NCBI GenBank assembly: GCA_039679375.1
Contig: JBDKVA010000076.1
Location: 12,780 to 76,779, forward strand
Direction: 5' to 3'
DNA: 64,000 bases
Source of the DNA: JBDKVA01 sp039679375
GTDB lineage: Bacteria > Bacillota > Clostridia > Acetivibrionales > DTU013
The notes under the pieces are model-generated. The model did not search any database. It was not told the DNA's origin and worked only from the letters and a program-made list of their open reading frames with translations. Positions 7,624 through 15,886 of the stretch are shown piece by piece; positions within the stretch are counted from its first letter, which is position 1, and each line of letters starts with the position of its first letter. The translations under genes were made by a program, and so were the position numbers.

Positions 7624-8571
7624 TCAACATTCGCTTCGGCCTTCGAGTGCTTCATCCAGCAGTAATTCGAGTGTGATTTCCTTTTTGATCAGGAGCTTCA
7701 GGAAAGCTTCTATACTATCATTTATTCTGTTCAGGCCTTGAATGTCATTTACAAGTGCGAGCAATTTTACAAGCTTATTGACCTCCAGCTGTGTCAGGCT
7801 TGCAAGCCCTGCTTCCTGGTTGGCTATTGCCTCGATCAGCTTATCAAAGGGGCATGGGCATGTGATCTCCCAGGCGCGGATGCGGTTACCGGCAAAGGTA
7901 GCTTCATTGGTCCATAATGCGCATTTGGGAGCAAAGGTGACCGGATCATATTCGATATCTTCGGCATCATAATTTGTTGTAGGGAAGCGTACCAGTACGT
8001 TTCCATTCAAATCCGTCTGAACAATTTCCCTGTCGGAACCACTCAGCAGAACAAATGCAAGCCAAAGATTATTGCTATCGGATGCCAGGCCTGAGTTGGC
8101 GCCATTTTGTGCCGTACCACTTGGCGGTGTGCTGAATTTTCTTATAAACTGGCCGGTCTTTGTTGTGTTGTAAACCGTAAAACCGGCATCGGTACTGAAA
8201 AACAAGGTATCTGTTGTCTGATCTACGGTTACGCCGTCAATAAAGCCGGGGAATGGATCGGCAGGATCTACAAAGGATTGATAATTGAATGAGGAAAGTA
8301 CGTTGCCGTTAAGGTCTATCTTGTGTATTTCGAAATTTCCGATATAATTGCCCGCCCAAAAGGCATTTTCCTTACTGTCGAACTGCAAGGCACCGTAGAC
8401 AATGGTAGTGGGTATTGTCTGCAGGAATACGCCGGTTGTTGTAACCTTGTAAATCTCTGCCCTGTCCGAGACGGTAAGATAGAGATTTGTACCGTCAAAG
8501 GCAACAGCTCTCCCATTGCCCTGAGCTTCCTGCGGAGCGTTGAACTCGCGGAGAATATCTCCAACTGCCAT
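7624..8571 (-). CDS. Beta-propeller protein fused to the spore-cluster helical domain
   Basis: 315 residues from ATG 8571, preceded by AGGAGG. Residues 1 to about 235 carry repeated strands of the type LYLTVSDRAEIYKVTTTG, IDLNGNVLSSF, TLFFSTDAGFTVYN and TDLNGNVLVRF, the pattern of SMP-30/NHL-like propeller blades. A CPCPF linker follows. Residues about 240-310 are the helical domain (IEAIANQEAGLASLTQ, EVNKLVKLLALVNDI, INDSIEAFLKLLIKKEI) shared with 7298-7561. No signal peptide, so delivery inside the mother cell is plausible. A sigma-K-like promoter lies upstream. I infer a spore-surface protein in which the helical domain anchors the propeller. Confidence 0.8.
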   Translation of the reverse strand: MAVGDILREFNAPQEAQGNGRAVAFDGTNLYLTVSDRAEIYKVTTTGVFLQTIPTTIVYGALQFDSKENAFWAGNYIGNFEIHKIDLNGNVLSSFNYQSFVDPADPFPGFIDGVTVDQTTDTLFFSTDAGFTVYNTTKTGQFIRKFSTPPSGTAQNGANSGLASDSNNLWLAFVLLSGSDREIVQTDLNGNVLVRFPTTNYDAEDIEYDPVTFAPKCALWTNEATFAGNRIRAWEITCPCPFDKLIEAIANQEAGLASLTQLEVNKLVKLLALVNDIQGLNRINDSIEAFLKLLIKKEITLELLLDEALEGRSEC

Positions 8572-8627
8572 ATTACGACCTCCTTATTCATAAAAGTGCA
8601 GATGGTGCGATCGTTCACCACCTATCC

Positions 8628-8656
8628 TATATTATGAATATCAAATAAATAAGGTT
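8628..8656 (-). promoter_or_regulatory. Putative sigma-K promoter
   Basis: On the minus strand: AACC at 8656-8653, then CATAATATA at 8636-8628, an exact CATANNNTA box. AC to CATA spacing is 17, identical to the promoter at 7118-7146. Confidence 0.6.
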
Positions 8657-8676
8657 ACATAATATGTTGCCATTTA

Positions 8677-9633
8677 TTATCTTTCATCAGAATAATTCAT
8701 GTACCAGCCGACGAACCTTTCTATTCCCTCTTCCAGCTTCACCTTCGGGCTGTAGCCGAGCAGACCGGCAGCCTTGCCAATATCGGCGCAGGTAGCGGGC
8801 ACGTCGCCCTGCTGCTCCGGCAGAAAGCAAATGTGCACTTCCTTTTTCAGTTTGTTTCCGAGAATTTCAACAAGGTTCATTATGTTAACTGTATTGGAAT
8901 TTCCAAGGTTAAATATTTCAAACTCGCGGTCCAGATCCAATGCAGCAATGATGCCATCGACAATATCGTCCACATAGGTATAGTCTCTGGAACTGCTCCC
9001 GTCGCCGTATATGAAGATATCGCGGCCTTCGGATATGGCTTTGGTAAATGTGCGTATCGCCATGTCGGGCCTCTGCCTTGGGCCATAGACTGTAAAGAAC
9101 CTAAGGCATGAGGCTTTAATACCGTAAAGAAGGCTGTATGTCCTGCAGTACAGTTCGCCGCAATGCTTGGCAGCCGCATATGGCGAGGTCTGCGCCCCCG
9201 GCGCCGCATCCTCCCTGAAGGGCGGTCGGCATGTACCGTACACAGATGATGAGGAGGCAAATATAAATTTTTTTACATTATTCTTCTGGCATGCTTCCAG
9301 AAGAGAAACAGTGCCTTTTATGTCCACATCGACATAGTCGAGCGGCGTCAGGATGGACCTTCTGACGCCGGCGAGCGCTGCAAGATGGACGACGGCATCC
9401 GTCCCTGAGCTTTTCAAAAGGCCCCTGACCAGGCTTTCATCCAGTATGTCGTCTTCTACAAGCCTGTAATGGGAGTGGCGCAATGCTTTTGCCACATTGC
9501 ACCTCTTTATGGCGGGATCATAACTGTTGTTGAAATTGTCCAGGCATAATACCTCATGACCCAGCAATAAAAGCCTCTCGCAAAGATGCGATCCAATGAA
9601 GCCTGCTCCTCCGGTAACAAGTATGCTGCTCAT
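8677..9633 (-). CDS. NAD-dependent sugar-nucleotide epimerase (UDP-glucuronate 4-epimerase-like)
   Basis: Extended short-chain dehydrogenase of 318 residues. TGGAGFIGSHL at the N-terminus binds NAD; the catalytic Tyr-Lys pair is in SPYAAAKHCGE, and the Ser/Thr is in ASSSSVYG. The RRSI segment after AALAGV and the VYGPRQRPDMAI block are typical of UDP-glucuronate 4-epimerases, but UDP-glucose epimerases and related enzymes share much of this. Its start overlaps the end of the UDP-glucose dehydrogenase gene (ATGA), which would supply UDP-glucuronate. Together they would make UDP-galacturonate for the adjacent glycosyltransferase. Substrate is inferred from the neighbour. Confidence 0.85.
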   Translation of the reverse strand: MSSILVTGGAGFIGSHLCERLLLLGHEVLCLDNFNNSYDPAIKRCNVAKALRHSHYRLVEDDILDESLVRGLLKSSGTDAVVHLAALAGVRRSILTPLDYVDVDIKGTVSLLEACQKNNVKKFIFASSSSVYGTCRPPFREDAAPGAQTSPYAAAKHCGELYCRTYSLLYGIKASCLRFFTVYGPRQRPDMAIRTFTKAISEGRDIFIYGDGSSSRDYTYVDDIVDGIIAALDLDREFEIFNLGNSNTVNIMNLVEILGNKLKKEVHICFLPEQQGDVPATCADIGKAAGLLGYSPKVKLEEGIERFVGWYMNYSDER

Positions 9634-10949
9634 TTCCTGCCCACTCCTTCATATTGGAATCCAAAGCCTTTTACGGTATCCGGATCATAGACGTTCCGCA
9701 AATCCATGAATATGGGCTTTGCTACAATAGATTTCAATTTTTTGAGGTCCAGATGGCAAAACTCCTTCCACTCGGTGACAAGTACGATGCAATCGCTGTG
9801 GGCGCAGGCTGAATAAACATCCCTGCAATATTTTAAATCCCAATCGGGATATTCCTTTTTCATGTTTTGCATAGCCTGTGGGTCATAAACCTTTAAAACT
9901 GCTTTTTTTTCCAGCAGCGAGGAGATGATCGCCAGGGAAGGCGATTCACGGATATCGTCCGTTTCAGGTTTGAAAGAAAGCCCTAATATGGCGATTTTCC
10001 TGCCTTCCAGCCCGCCAAGTGCACGCTCTATTTTTTCTACCATATGTTCTCTCTGATGGCTGTTCACATTCAGGATGCTGTATAACAGTTCGGGTGTATA
10101 ACCGTGTTCCCTGCTTATTCCTGCCAATGCCCTGACATCCTTGGGGAAACAGCTGCCTCCAAATCCGGGACCCGGACTTAAGAATTTTGATCCGATCCTG
10201 CTGTCCAGCCCCATCCCTTTTACGACCTGCAGAATATCCGCGCCGCATAGCTCGCATATATTGGCTATTTCATTGATAAAACTGATTTTTGACGCCAGAA
10301 ATGCATTGGAGGCATACTTGATCATTTCTGCCGTTTCGATGCTTGTTACAAGCACGGGAATGTTGTACAGGATCTGGTCTTCATATATTTTTTTGACTGC
10401 TTCGGCAGCGCTTTCATTCTCCGCACCGATGACGATCCTTTCCGGATTGATGAAGTCATAGACTGCCGAGCCCTCCTTGAGAAATTCGGGATTGGAGACT
10501 ACATCGAATCCGAGCTGTTTGTTTTGCTCCTTCAGTGCCTGTGCTATTTCCTTTTTTACCCTCTGGCCGGTACCGACCGGGACGGTGCTTTTATCCACGA
10601 TTATTTTATAACCGTTCATGTGCCTTGCGATTTCCCGGGCGACTTCAAAAACGTGGGTCAAATCACATGTATCGTCAGACCGTGTTGGCGTATTGACTGT
10701 AATAAATATGATATCCGCATGATTGACGGCTTTCCCCATATCTGTTGTAAATTCGAGCCTTTTTACGATTCTGATGCAATTATTCACAAGGCTTTCAAGG
10801 CAGGGCTCAAAAATCGTCAATATACCCTTTTTCAAATTTTCGATTTTATCCTCATCAGCATCACAGCATACCACATTCATTCCCATGGATGCCAGGCATG
10901 CACCTGTAACCAGTCCGACATAGCCCGTGCCAATGATTGAAATATTCAT
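9630..10949 (-). CDS. ugd: UDP-glucose 6-dehydrogenase
   Basis: Oxidises UDP-glucose to UDP-glucuronate with two NAD. The N-terminus IIGTGYVGLVTGACLA is the NAD-binding loop; the central FLKEGSAVYDF segment and the catalytic Cys in GFGGSCFPKDVRAL are present; the C-terminal domain has LGLSFKPETDDIRESP. About 439 residues, normal length. ATG 10949 is preferred because GAGGGG lies 8 bases upstream; the frame also opens with GTG 10958, which is too close to it. Translationally coupled to the downstream epimerase by a 4-base overlap, and it starts just before the end of the upstream glycosyltransferase gene. Confidence 0.95.
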   Translation of the reverse strand: MNISIIGTGYVGLVTGACLASMGMNVVCCDADEDKIENLKKGILTIFEPCLESLVNNCIRIVKRLEFTTDMGKAVNHADIIFITVNTPTRSDDTCDLTHVFEVAREIARHMNGYKIIVDKSTVPVGTGQRVKKEIAQALKEQNKQLGFDVVSNPEFLKEGSAVYDFINPERIVIGAENESAAEAVKKIYEDQILYNIPVLVTSIETAEMIKYASNAFLASKISFINEIANICELCGADILQVVKGMGLDSRIGSKFLSPGPGFGGSCFPKDVRALAGISREHGYTPELLYSILNVNSHQREHMVEKIERALGGLEGRKIAILGLSFKPETDDIRESPSLAIISSLLEKKAVLKVYDPQAMQNMKKEYPDWDLKYCRDVYSACAHSDCIVLVTEWKEFCHLDLKKLKSIVAKPIFMDLRNVYDPDTVKGFGFQYEGVGRK

Positions 10950-10954
10950 TACCT

Positions 10955-12088
10955 TCACCCCTCTATGCTTTGTATTGCCTCTGCGGCAACCCTTTTCCAG
11001 TTGTATTTTTCTTCAGCAAGCTTTCTTCCCTTCATACCCATTTCAAGTGCTTTGTCCGGATTGTCCAACAGGTAGGAAATATGCCCGGCTATTACATCCG
11101 GATTTCTATAATCGCCAATTACAATGCCGTTTCCATAGCCGTCTACAACTTCACGGTTTCCGCCCCGGTCTGTTGTGATGATCGGAAGCCCTGCAGCCAT
11201 AGCCTCATAGTGGACTCTGGCCAGCGGCTCATTCCATTGGGAGGCGCAAATAAAAACATCGCCCATGCAAAAATACCTAGGAATTTTTGAAGGAGGGACA
11301 AAGCCGGTGAACAGGATAGGACCGGTGAGAGCTTTGGAAAGCTCATGGAGGGATGCGGTATACTCATCCGATTCATTTCTGCCGTACCACTTGCTTCCTA
11401 CGATCACCAGCGCAACCTTCTTATGGCGGTCCATGACCTTTTTCATTGCTTTAAGAAGCACATGCACTCCCTTTTTTACACTTAATCTGCCGACAAAAAG
11501 GACAACTTTGCAGTCCTCAAGGCCGAACTTCTTTTTCATATCCAGCTTGATTTGCATACCTTCCCGGGTCCATGGCGGCGCGTATTTTTGAGTGTCTACC
11601 CCGGAGTAAACAACATGCAGTTTCTGTGCGGCATTGGGCAGGCGCTGTTTAACGGTATTGGCGATATATTGGCTTACTGTATTGATGAATTCAGCTTTCT
11701 CAACGCATAAGGCCGCAGCACCGTCCGATATTTTCTTGGTGTCGAGCATTTCATTATGGAGGCTCAGGCTGAATTTTGAATCCGGAAGGTGTTCGGCAAA
11801 CGAAAGCAGAAAACGGGGCCGGTTGAATACATGGATCAGGTCATATGAAGAATCCAGCCTGTCCTTAACGCTATTTATATAAATGGTATCGGTTTTACCG
11901 GGCACCCGGATATAATGAACATTTCCTTTTTCCTCTTCATCCGGCAAATCGGGATGTTGTACGCTAAAAACAGTGATATCATGCTGCTTTGATAAAAATG
12001 GAACGATGCCGTCGATATATAATTGAACTGCGCCTCCTGCTATAGGCGGCACAGGTAGTTTCTCGGTACAGATGAGGGCGATCTTCAA
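10955..12088 (-). CDS. Glycosyltransferase family 4, CotSA-like
   Basis: Paralogue of the 5267-6415 protein: same N-terminus (LKIALICTEKLPVPPIAGGA), same SLSLHNEM segment, VLFVGRLSVKKGVHVLL and ASQWNEPLARVHYEAMAAGLPIITT with the acidic EX7E pair. GT-B fold, likely retaining. I place the start at TTG 12088, where AAGGAG lies 8 bases upstream and the alignment with the paralogue begins. ATG 12118, which overlaps the upstream stop codon as TGATG, is an alternative that adds 10 basic residues. It is followed by ugd and the epimerase, suggesting it transfers a uronic acid. Acceptor unknown. Confidence 0.88.
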   Translation of the reverse strand: MKIALICTEKLPVPPIAGGAVQLYIDGIVPFLSKQHDITVFSVQHPDLPDEEEKGNVHYIRVPGKTDTIYINSVKDRLDSSYDLIHVFNRPRFLLSFAEHLPDSKFSLSLHNEMLDTKKISDGAAALCVEKAEFINTVSQYIANTVKQRLPNAAQKLHVVYSGVDTQKYAPPWTREGMQIKLDMKKKFGLEDCKVVLFVGRLSVKKGVHVLLKAMKKVMDRHKKVALVIVGSKWYGRNESDEYTASLHELSKALTGPILFTGFVPPSKIPRYFCMGDVFICASQWNEPLARVHYEAMAAGLPIITTDRGGNREVVDGYGNGIVIGDYRNPDVIAGHISYLLDNPDKALEMGMKGRKLAEEKYNWKRVAAEAIQSIEG

Positions 12089-12117
12089 GCTGTTCACTCC
12101 TTTTCGTCGTTGATCCA

Positions 12118-13128
12118 TCAGCGGCCTTGCTGGTCTATCAGCGCCCTTATGAGGGGCGCCTTGGCCTCTTCAAGCCGTGCAATCTTTTCGATTGCGGAAG
12201 CCTTTACAGGCTTATCATTTTTAAACTGGTTTTTCACCAAACCGAAAAACCAGTGCGGGAATAAAAGGTCTGCGTACAGGACCTCAATTTCAGCCTCATT
12301 CATGGGATTTATTTCCGCATACCAGCCAAGTATCTGTCTGATGGCGCCAGCTTGCCATTGTCCTGCATTTTCAGCATTTTTACCGATGATTTTCCTCAAA
12401 TCGCGGGCAGGCAGATCAAAAGTCACTCCGTCCAGATCAAGCACATATACTCCGTCAGGGGCTGCAAGTACATTGCCCCGTCCAAAATCCTGATGACACA
12501 GCACAATAGACCTGGAACCTGCTTCGGTAAGAGTGCTGTAAGCTGATTTGCCGATGCGCTCCAAGGCCTGGTCAGCTATGGCGGCCATTGAATCCGCATA
12601 GGTGGAATATGCTTTGTAATGTGGTTGTGAACTGTTACTGTCTGCGATTTTCTTCCATGCGAGCAGTTTGTTTTTCATAGATTCATACTGTTCCGGCCAT
12701 TTCCCAAGCTTTGAAGAAATCCTCGACTGCTCTGCCGGACTGTAGCCTTTTGAAGCAATATGAAAGTGCGCCAGGCCTTGCAAAGCTTTATGCAGATCGG
12801 CAGGAACGCTGAAGTCAAGATCATTTCCGTCGATCCATTCATAGAGGACGAAAAGCTGTTCATTTTGCTGAACGATAGGCTCTTTGGATTTATTTAAAAT
12901 AACTCCGGGAACTTTGCCGCCGGAGTTCTTTATATGGATCTGGGCATGGACTGAAAATAAAGCTTTGTCAAGTGTTTGTTTCAGGCGCTTCAGACAGAGC
13001 AGCCTGCCTCGCGAGCTTAGCTTCCATACCGTTTTCACTGTTCCGCCCTGCACCAGTGACAAATTTTCCGGCACGATGCCATATTCCTTTAAGACGCTAA
13101 GCGCAATGTTTTGGGTATCGTCCAACAT
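12118..13128 (-). CDS. CotS-family spore-coat protein (kinase-like fold)
   Basis: 336 residues with the aminoglycoside-phosphotransferase-like fold. The Brenner-type loop CHQDFGRGNVL and the metal-binding VLDLDGVTFDLPARDLRKI are both intact, so phosphotransfer may be retained, and FVLYEWIDG marks the hinge. The DxPARDLRK end is characteristic of CotS/YutH-type coat proteins. In Bacillus, CotS and CotSA are adjacent and both sit in the coat; the same pairing is seen here with the overlapping glycosyltransferase gene. The frame starts with ATG 13128. It follows the second CotS-like gene by 18 bases. Confidence 0.88.
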   Translation of the reverse strand: MLDDTQNIALSVLKEYGIVPENLSLVQGGTVKTVWKLSSRGRLLCLKRLKQTLDKALFSVHAQIHIKNSGGKVPGVILNKSKEPIVQQNEQLFVLYEWIDGNDLDFSVPADLHKALQGLAHFHIASKGYSPAEQSRISSKLGKWPEQYESMKNKLLAWKKIADSNSSQPHYKAYSTYADSMAAIADQALERIGKSAYSTLTEAGSRSIVLCHQDFGRGNVLAAPDGVYVLDLDGVTFDLPARDLRKIIGKNAENAGQWQAGAIRQILGWYAEINPMNEAEIEVLYADLLFPHWFFGLVKNQFKNDKPVKASAIEKIARLEEAKAPLIRALIDQQGR

Positions 13129-13146
13129 ACTCAGTCCTTTCTGCTT

Positions 13147-14178
13147 TTAAATTGGAATGACGGAGTTGAAATTCTTTAATACAGGCTCGATCGTTTTTTC
13201 AAAAGACGACATTTCAACAATCCGCTGAAGATATTTGTCAGCCGACCATTCCTTATCACGCTTATAGTAGAATTTATTGACAGCTCCCAGGAAAAGGTGG
13301 GGGAACATCAGGTCCAGCATGACGACCTTCCACTGAGGACGTGTGAGCGGATTATTCTTCTGATAAATCTTAAGGATCTTTTTAGTCAGCTCCATATCCC
13401 ATTTGCCGGCCTTTTTCATAATCTTGTTCAGAAGCTTTCGGATATCTCTGGCTGGTATATCTACTGTCAGGGAATCCGTATCTAGGACATATATGGTATC
13501 CGAGGGAGTCAAAATAAGGTTGCCTGCCGCAAAATCCTGATGACACAGGCATCCTTTTCCCTGACTTTCCCTGACCCAATCCGGGTATTCTGTTCCCTTT
13601 AAGCCTTCAATCGCCCTTGTGGCGCGTTCGTAAAAGTATGGGAACTCCTTGATGACGGCTGCATTCACTAAATCATGTTCACTTTTTGAAAGCTCATTTT
13701 TATAAAATGAATTCACGTCCTCCAATTGATCCGTATAATCCTCGACCCATAAACCAAGGTGATACTTTGGCTTGGTCCCTGCCTGAGGCTGAAAGCCGGA
13801 GGATGCCTTGTGGAATTTCGCCAGTTCACCTACAAGCAAAGTCAGTTCGCTTGAGGAAGAATAAGAAGGGTTCCTGCCCTCTATGGCATCTGTGAGTACA
13901 TAGCAAATACCGTTAATCATGGCATAATCTTTGCCGTTACTGGTTTGTTGCACTTTCGGAAGGCGGATGCCATTATTTGTAAGGTGGCGGACCGCATCAA
14001 GTATAAAGCGGAGGGTTTCTTCCGAATTGGATATTTTTTTAAGTATTTTCATCCCCTTATCGGTCTGAATCCACCATACTCCCTTTTTATCTTTATAGGA
14101 TTCATTTTTGGTATCCAGCACTTTTATGGGGTAATTACCCAATACGGCATTCAACGGTTCATCTGCAGCGGACGACAT
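13147..14178 (-). CDS. CotS-family spore-coat protein (kinase-like fold)
   Basis: 343 residues from ATG 14178, with GAGGTG 6 bases upstream; the frame extends to 14196 without a site. Same family as its downstream neighbour: LKKISNSEET as the Lys-bearing strand, YVLTDAIEGRNP as hinge, CHQDFAAGNLIL as catalytic loop and VLDTDSLTVDIPARDIRKLL as metal loop. Here the metal-loop motif is DTDS rather than DLDG. It is probably first in a five-gene minus-strand unit (two CotS-like genes, glycosyltransferase, ugd, epimerase), with the 14280 gene just upstream. Confidence 0.88.
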   Translation of the reverse strand: MSSAADEPLNAVLGNYPIKVLDTKNESYKDKKGVWWIQTDKGMKILKKISNSEETLRFILDAVRHLTNNGIRLPKVQQTSNGKDYAMINGICYVLTDAIEGRNPSYSSSSELTLLVGELAKFHKASSGFQPQAGTKPKYHLGLWVEDYTDQLEDVNSFYKNELSKSEHDLVNAAVIKEFPYFYERATRAIEGLKGTEYPDWVRESQGKGCLCHQDFAAGNLILTPSDTIYVLDTDSLTVDIPARDIRKLLNKIMKKAGKWDMELTKKILKIYQKNNPLTRPQWKVVMLDLMFPHLFLGAVNKFYYKRDKEWSADKYLQRIVEMSSFEKTIEPVLKNFNSVIPI

Positions 14179-14226
14179 GCCTGTCACCTCTTTCATGCGG
14201 AGATATTAAGTCGGGGAAACAGTACC

Positions 14227-14245
14227 AGGGGGATGGACTCCCCCT
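14227..14245. terminator. Hairpin between the 14280 gene and the CotS-like operon
   Basis: Perfect 7-bp GC-rich stem (14227-14233 with 14239-14245), loop TGGAC. No T-run follows, so it may attenuate or stabilise rather than terminate. Confidence 0.45.
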
Positions 14246-14279
14246 TTGGTAACTGCAGTGCTTCGGGGAAGCAAGCGGA

Positions 14280-14513
14280 TCATTCCTCCAGCTCTACTTC
14301 AACATCTTCATTTTTCCATGCGACTTTGATGGTAAATGATCCACTCTGTTCGTCTTCATCAAACTTGACTTTATAGTCAAGATCTTTATCTGTCGGCAAT
14401 GTAACGGTCTTACCCTCGATTGCCAGTCTGCCTGCAAATAAATCGGGGACAGTCTTTTTTACGTAATCTCCGAAATCTGCTTTGGAACCGACATATGTGT
14501 CCTGATACTTCAT
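14280..14513 (-). CDS. Small acidic protein, amphi-Trp-domain-like
   Basis: 77 residues from ATG 14513, with AAGGAG 9 bases upstream. The order KYQDTYVGSKADFGDYV, then KTVTLPTDKDLDYKVKFDEDE, then GSFTIKVAWK with a terminal acidic tail resembles the small amphi-Trp domain proteins (TIGR04354), which end in an amphipathic strand with a conserved Trp. The assignment is from pattern memory. No signal peptide. It precedes the CotS-like genes on the same strand and may be co-transcribed. Function unknown. Confidence 0.7.
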   Translation of the reverse strand: MKYQDTYVGSKADFGDYVKKTVPDLFAGRLAIEGKTVTLPTDKDLDYKVKFDEDEQSGSFTIKVAWKNEDVEVELEE

Positions 14514-14757
14514 GAATCTACACTCCTTATATATAATTGATCCTTTTACATAATATTTATTTCATGAATTATGTGTTACAGTAATATGCTGAAATATATA
14601 CATTGAAAAAAAAAGTTCCTGTGGAGCGTGTAAAATGTCGGGGCCGGCAAATGGAAGAATTGAAATTTACAGGAAGGCCGGATATAATTAGAGCATGCTG
14701 AAGATGCAAAAGGTTGGAAGTCCGGTATTAAATCAAACCGGATACAGGAGGATGGAG

Positions 14758-15831
14758 ATGGAACGTAATATACGGATCATACGAACACATACACATGACC
14801 CATGGCGGAATCTGGCCGTTGAAGAGTATATGCTCGACCGTGTGGAGAGAGGCCAATGCATTTTATACCTCTGGCAAAACGAAAATACCATAGTAATAGG
14901 AAGAAATCAGAATCCATGGAAGGAATGCAAGACAGAACTCTTTGAAAACGAAGGCGGCAAGCTTGCAAGACGGCTTTCGGGCGGCGGAGCGGTCTATCAT
15001 GACCTTGGCAACCTGAACTTCACTTTTATTGCCAGCCGTGAGCGATACGACCTTGAAAAGCAGTTGAGCGTCATACTTGGCGCCGTCAACAGCCTTGGCA
15101 TAAAAGCTGAGATGAGCGGGAGAAACGATCTGACTGCAGACGGCCGGAAATTCTCCGGCAATGCGTTCTGTTTCCGGAAAAACGGAGCTTACCACCACGG
15201 GACAGTGCTGGTTTCGGCCGACTTTGGAAAGCTCTCGAAATATCTGCAGGTATCGGAAGAAAAGATGCGTTCAAAGGGAGTACAGTCCGTTCGGTCGAGG
15301 GTGGTCAACCTGAAGGAATTGCTGCCGTCGCTTACGATCGATAAAGTGGCTCAGGCGCTGATTGAATCTTTTATGTCGGTCTATGGCGGTACGGCGCGTG
15401 TCGAAGATGCGTTCAATGACGGGCAGGCAGGAAAGCCGGCATTAGAGGAGCTTTACAGCAAGTACGCTTCCTGGGACTGGAGATATGGAGAAGCGCCGAA
15501 GTTTGACGTGGATATGGAGACGAGATTCCCGTGGGGCGGCGTTGAAATAGGCTTTAAGCTGGAAAATGGGCAGGTCAGGGAGGCCTCCGTCTACTCGGAT
15601 GCGATGGATGAAGCGTATATTGCTGCGCTGCCCGGTATTTTCAAGGGCTGTATCTTCAGCTCAAAGCAACTGGCTGAGCGGCTCCGGCTTGCGGTAGCGC
15701 CGGATAACGCCGAAGCAGCCCGGATGCCGGACTTTGCGGGCACTGCCGGAGCAATGATGCAGGACATGGCGGGGATCACAAGGACAATGACGCTTGATCT
15801 GGCGGAATGGCTTGAGGGCAAGGGATTCTAA
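14758..15831 (+). CDS. lplA: Lipoate--protein ligase
   Basis: Attaches lipoate to the E2 or H-protein lysine using ATP. 358 residues from ATG 14758, with AGGAGG 6 bases upstream; the open frame begins at 14695. Signature segments: LWQNENTIVIGRNQNPW, ARRLSGGGAVYHDLGNLNFT with the lipoyl-binding RRxSGGGAV(Y/F)HD motif, and the SGRNDLTADGRKFSGNAF loop with the catalytic Lys. An LplA-type C-terminal accessory domain follows. The likely client in this window is GcvH at 52021, whose operon lies 35 kb downstream beyond the NRPS/PKS cluster. Confidence 0.95.
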   Translation: MERNIRIIRTHTHDPWRNLAVEEYMLDRVERGQCILYLWQNENTIVIGRNQNPWKECKTELFENEGGKLARRLSGGGAVYHDLGNLNFTFIASRERYDLEKQLSVILGAVNSLGIKAEMSGRNDLTADGRKFSGNAFCFRKNGAYHHGTVLVSADFGKLSKYLQVSEEKMRSKGVQSVRSRVVNLKELLPSLTIDKVAQALIESFMSVYGGTARVEDAFNDGQAGKPALEELYSKYASWDWRYGEAPKFDVDMETRFPWGGVEIGFKLENGQVREASVYSDAMDEAYIAALPGIFKGCIFSSKQLAERLRLAVAPDNAEAARMPDFAGTAGAMMQDMAGITRTMTLDLAEWLEGKGF

Positions 15832-15886
15832 GATTAATAATGATATATGATCTTATACATAGTTTTTCAAGAGGTGTCAGTTTTAT

